Below, in pieces: positions 61,431-64,000 of a DNA stretch of 64,000 nt. The stretch covers positions 18,996,065 to 19,060,064 of the forward strand of contig CM055094.1 in the NCBI GenBank assembly GCA_029204225.1. Reading direction: 5' to 3'. The notes beneath the pieces are model-generated. The model was not told the origin of the DNA. It saw only the letters and a program-made list of their open reading frames with translations, and ran no database searches. The translations under genes and the position numbers were made by a program. The DNA is from Diphasiastrum complanatum. Taxonomy: Eukaryota > Streptophyta > Lycopodiopsida > Lycopodiales > Lycopodiaceae. Positions within the stretch are counted from its first letter, which is position 1; each line of letters opens with the position of its first letter.

Positions 61431-62274
61431 ACCCATTATTTGTTGTCGTTTTTTTTTTAATTTTATAAAAAAAGTATCCATATTTAAAATGCTTCAAATA
61501 AAGATATTGTAATGCTAAAAAAAATGTTGTATTTTGCAAGAAAATTAATCAACCTACTAAAATTTTGTTAATAGATTTTTGTTAATAATTGCAAATTAGC
61601 TTATATTGAATAATAATACTATTCAAAATAAAATCATTGGACACAACCATTAGAATAACTAAAAAAAATATTTTTGCTTATTAAAACAAAAGTTTTCAAT
61701 GTTTTTTTAAAAAATTTAAAAGTATTTTAAATTACAATTCTTGTATCAAGAAAAATATTTTTTAAATTATGACAAAATTTGAATTAGTATTTAAATCTTT
61801 ACTTATATTTAAACATTAAATGATTGCAAATGAAATTATTTCTAGAAACTTCTTATAAAAATACAACGAAAAATTAAAATATTAAAAACCTGACAGTTTG
61901 TTGCAATTTTTGTTTTGCTAATATTTAAATCATTAAAAAACTGCTAAATCTATAGTTTTAATACAAACAAATTTAAAAACATTAAATTAATCAAAAGATT
62001 TCAATACACAATATTTCAAGAAATATAAACGCAATTTTTTTTTAAAATATAAGAGAGTTTATTACTCCCAGAAATCATCAAGATCATTTACATTTTTTGT
62101 TTTTTTGAAGGAGCCATTGCAGTGTCAATTGACACCTCTTCCACAATTTTCTTGACAACTGTAACCACATTTATCCTGAACTAGGACATCAGCAAACTCC
62201 CCTTTATCGCCCACTTTTCCACTAGTAGGAGGTTGGGGTTCTTTTTGATAAAAATACAGCAAAATAAACCCATT
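61431..62274. other. AT-rich block (6) and acidic-tail remnant
   Basis: Full AT-rich block, then at 62,060-62,215 the counterpart of the frame at 5,796-5,996, here frameshifted. No gene. Confidence 0.5.
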
Positions 62275-62921
62275 TGGTTCTAGAAATGATGGAGAAAGCA
62301 CCTACTTAAAATCCAAACAAGATCTAAGCTAGATTATTAATCAATGCATTGATTCCTAGTTTATCTTGGCTTGAACTCCATTAATTACTCCAATACTCTT
62401 CACACATGTGGATGTACGGCTTGCTGTTGCCTGCGTACTATACCTGCAACTCCAATATCATTCAATGATCATAAAAAATCATAAGCCAATAGCATTCATC
62501 AGTCAAATCATAGACTCAAACTAGTCAAGAAGGAAAATCTCAATTTTGTTCATAATTGGATGGAAGTCCCATCACATATTTATACATGTAGAGCTCGAAT
62601 TTGAGTGTATTATGGCTTCTATGTAATCATCACAACCTAACCCTAACATCCAACCTAAAGATCCAGTTGATCCACCCTATTTAGGGTCGATACCTCGAGA
62701 TCCAAAAACAATGCAAAAACTGTTATTTTAAGCTCCTACTTTTTTTCTACCTTATCTATGCACTCTTTGGACACATTCCAAAGGTACCATTCCAAAGCTA
62801 GGTTAATAATTTGACTTAGAATAAGGTATCCTATGCTTTTGGCATGTGTGACATCCCACATCATGGCCTCAAAGTCATTTACAAGTGAGATTTATGCAAA
62901 CTAGCTTGTGTAAATTTAACA
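62275..62921 (-). repeat. Copia B LTR, antisense (unit 3)
   Basis: Minus-strand start TGTTAAATTTACAC at 62,921; far end uncertain. Confidence 0.6.
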
Positions 62922-63900
62922 CTCCTCCTCACAACTAGTTTGAAGATAACATAGAATTGCTATCAACCCTAGGGCTGACCTTAACTTCACAAATGCAGCT
63001 CTTTGAAGTGGTTTAGTGAGGATATCAGCAACACATTCACTACTTGCCACATGCTCCAAAGATATCTCCTTAGATTGCACCTTCTCTGACAAAAAATGAT
63101 GAGAGATCTCAATATGTTTTGGTCTTGCATGGAAGATTGGGTTGGTTGCAAGGTGTTGGACTGAAATGTTGTCATTGTAGAGAGTTGGAACATCATATAA
63201 ACTTTGCTAAGGATCTTGGAAGTCCTAAGGCAAGCCCCTCCTTGCACATGATCTCCATGGATTTCGAGTTGATGTGGCCAAGTCTTTTGTGCCGTAGAAT
63301 ATGGTTGGATACTTTGGTCTCCTTGGCTAGCATCACAATATTAGCATCCACATAGGCATCTAGTTTGAACAATCTTCCAAACCTTATGCCTTTAGCAATG
63401 ATCTTGCCATCCTTCTTGATGTTACATGTATTTGTGGCGAACTCCACAATCAAACCATTGTCAAGCAATTGCCCTACACTAAGCAGGTTCTTAGTGATAC
63501 TGAAAATGTAAAGCATTCCATCAATCTTGATCTTCCTTGAAGATCCCAAGCAAAAAGGTATGGATCCTATTCCTTCTATCTTCCAAGCATAATTATTTGC
63601 TGTAAAAATTGACTTGATAGGTCCTTCATAGGTAGATAAGGTTGAAAAATACTCCCTCTTACTCGTCATGTGGGAGCTAGCCCCACTATCTATCCACCAA
63701 GGGTCTTCACCTCTTATGCTTGAAGAAGAGAAACTTGGCATCATGACGAAATCTTCATGAGAGCTCTCCTCTTCCTCTTGACCAAGATTTGCTGGACTTT
63801 GAGTTTGCTTCTTCTTGAATAGATGCAAAATAGAAATGATTAAAATACTAGATATCCCACTACCTAGGGACTTGAGAAAGCTCAAAACTTGACCTCTCAA
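62922..63900 (-). pseudogene. Copia B internal region with integrase and RT deleted (unit 3)
   Basis: Protease site at 63,667-63,699 and the same protease-to-RNase H joint near 63,200. Around 63,480-63,560 it shares variants (ITKNLLSVGQLL with FSI before it, LGSSRKIKIDGM) with the other protease copy at 56.5 kb and not with its counterparts at 7.3 and 37.6 kb, which suggests gene conversion. Confidence 0.8.
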
Positions 63901-64000
63901 TAAGATCCTACCCGATCTTATGCCAAATCATATCTATTAATGTTAACAAGAATGGAAACTAGCTTGAATTTGCATAAAAATTGGATGTAGAACTGCCTCC
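63901..64000. other. Start of the block after copia B (unit 3)
   Basis: Matches 7,702 and 38,037 onward; cut by the window end. Confidence 0.6.

Larger units (their letters stand above)
56966..64000. repeat. Macro-tandem unit 3 (partial)
   Basis: Third copy, cut by the window end inside the block just beyond copia B. It carries two gypsy/S segments in a row (59,280-60,000 and 60,266-61,430) where units 1 and 2 have one at this place. Confidence 0.75.

Overview
This window looks like repeat-rich nuclear DNA of a land plant (or a close streptophyte relative). The evidence is plant-type Ty1/copia and Ty3/gypsy retrotransposon pieces, genes with short GT-AG introns, TATA boxes with AATAAA signals, long GA/TA microsatellites and very low density of intact coding sequence. 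I cannot name the species. No tRNA, rRNA, CRISPR array or bacterial-type operon was seen.

Layout. Bases 1-2516 are the 3' half of a fairly young Ty1/copia element (copia A), inserted into the gag of an older antisense copia (copia B). From base 2517 on, the window is a tandem array of very large composite units. The same anchor in the copia B gag recurs at 2517, 32,098 and 56,966, giving units of about 29.6 kb and 24.9 kb and a partial third. Block order within a unit: copia B gag (antisense); leader/LTR-like blocks; repeat 'R' carrying a 36-bp minirepeat; a Ty3/gypsy protease remnant; an unidentified block 'S'; an AT-rich block; copia B LTR plus an internally deleted copia B body (antisense); then R again; an unidentified gene 'M'; an unidentified intron-containing gene 'K'; a CACGTG-rich promoter with a TATA box; a divergent, CENH3-like histone H3 gene; a roughly 207-bp satellite with microsatellites; a 240-bp tandem repeat lying between 97-bp inverted repeats; an antisense unidentified gene 'D' with two internal repeats; and back to R, M and copia gag. 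Unit 1 also carries about 5.7 kb, absent from unit 2, holding a reverse-transcriptase pseudogene with YIDD motif and the fullest Ty3/gypsy protease piece.

State of the genes. Nearly all coding sequence is broken by stops, frameshifts or deletions. The best-preserved non-transposon sequence is the histone H3-like reading frame at 22,182-22,640; its second copy is frameshifted. D is preserved at identical length (518 codons) in two copies but carries nonsense codons. K keeps two recognisable introns, so it was amplified as DNA and not through RNA. I see no pathway linking M, K, the H3-like gene and D. Their fixed order and common orientation (D excepted) show that they were amplified together as one block.
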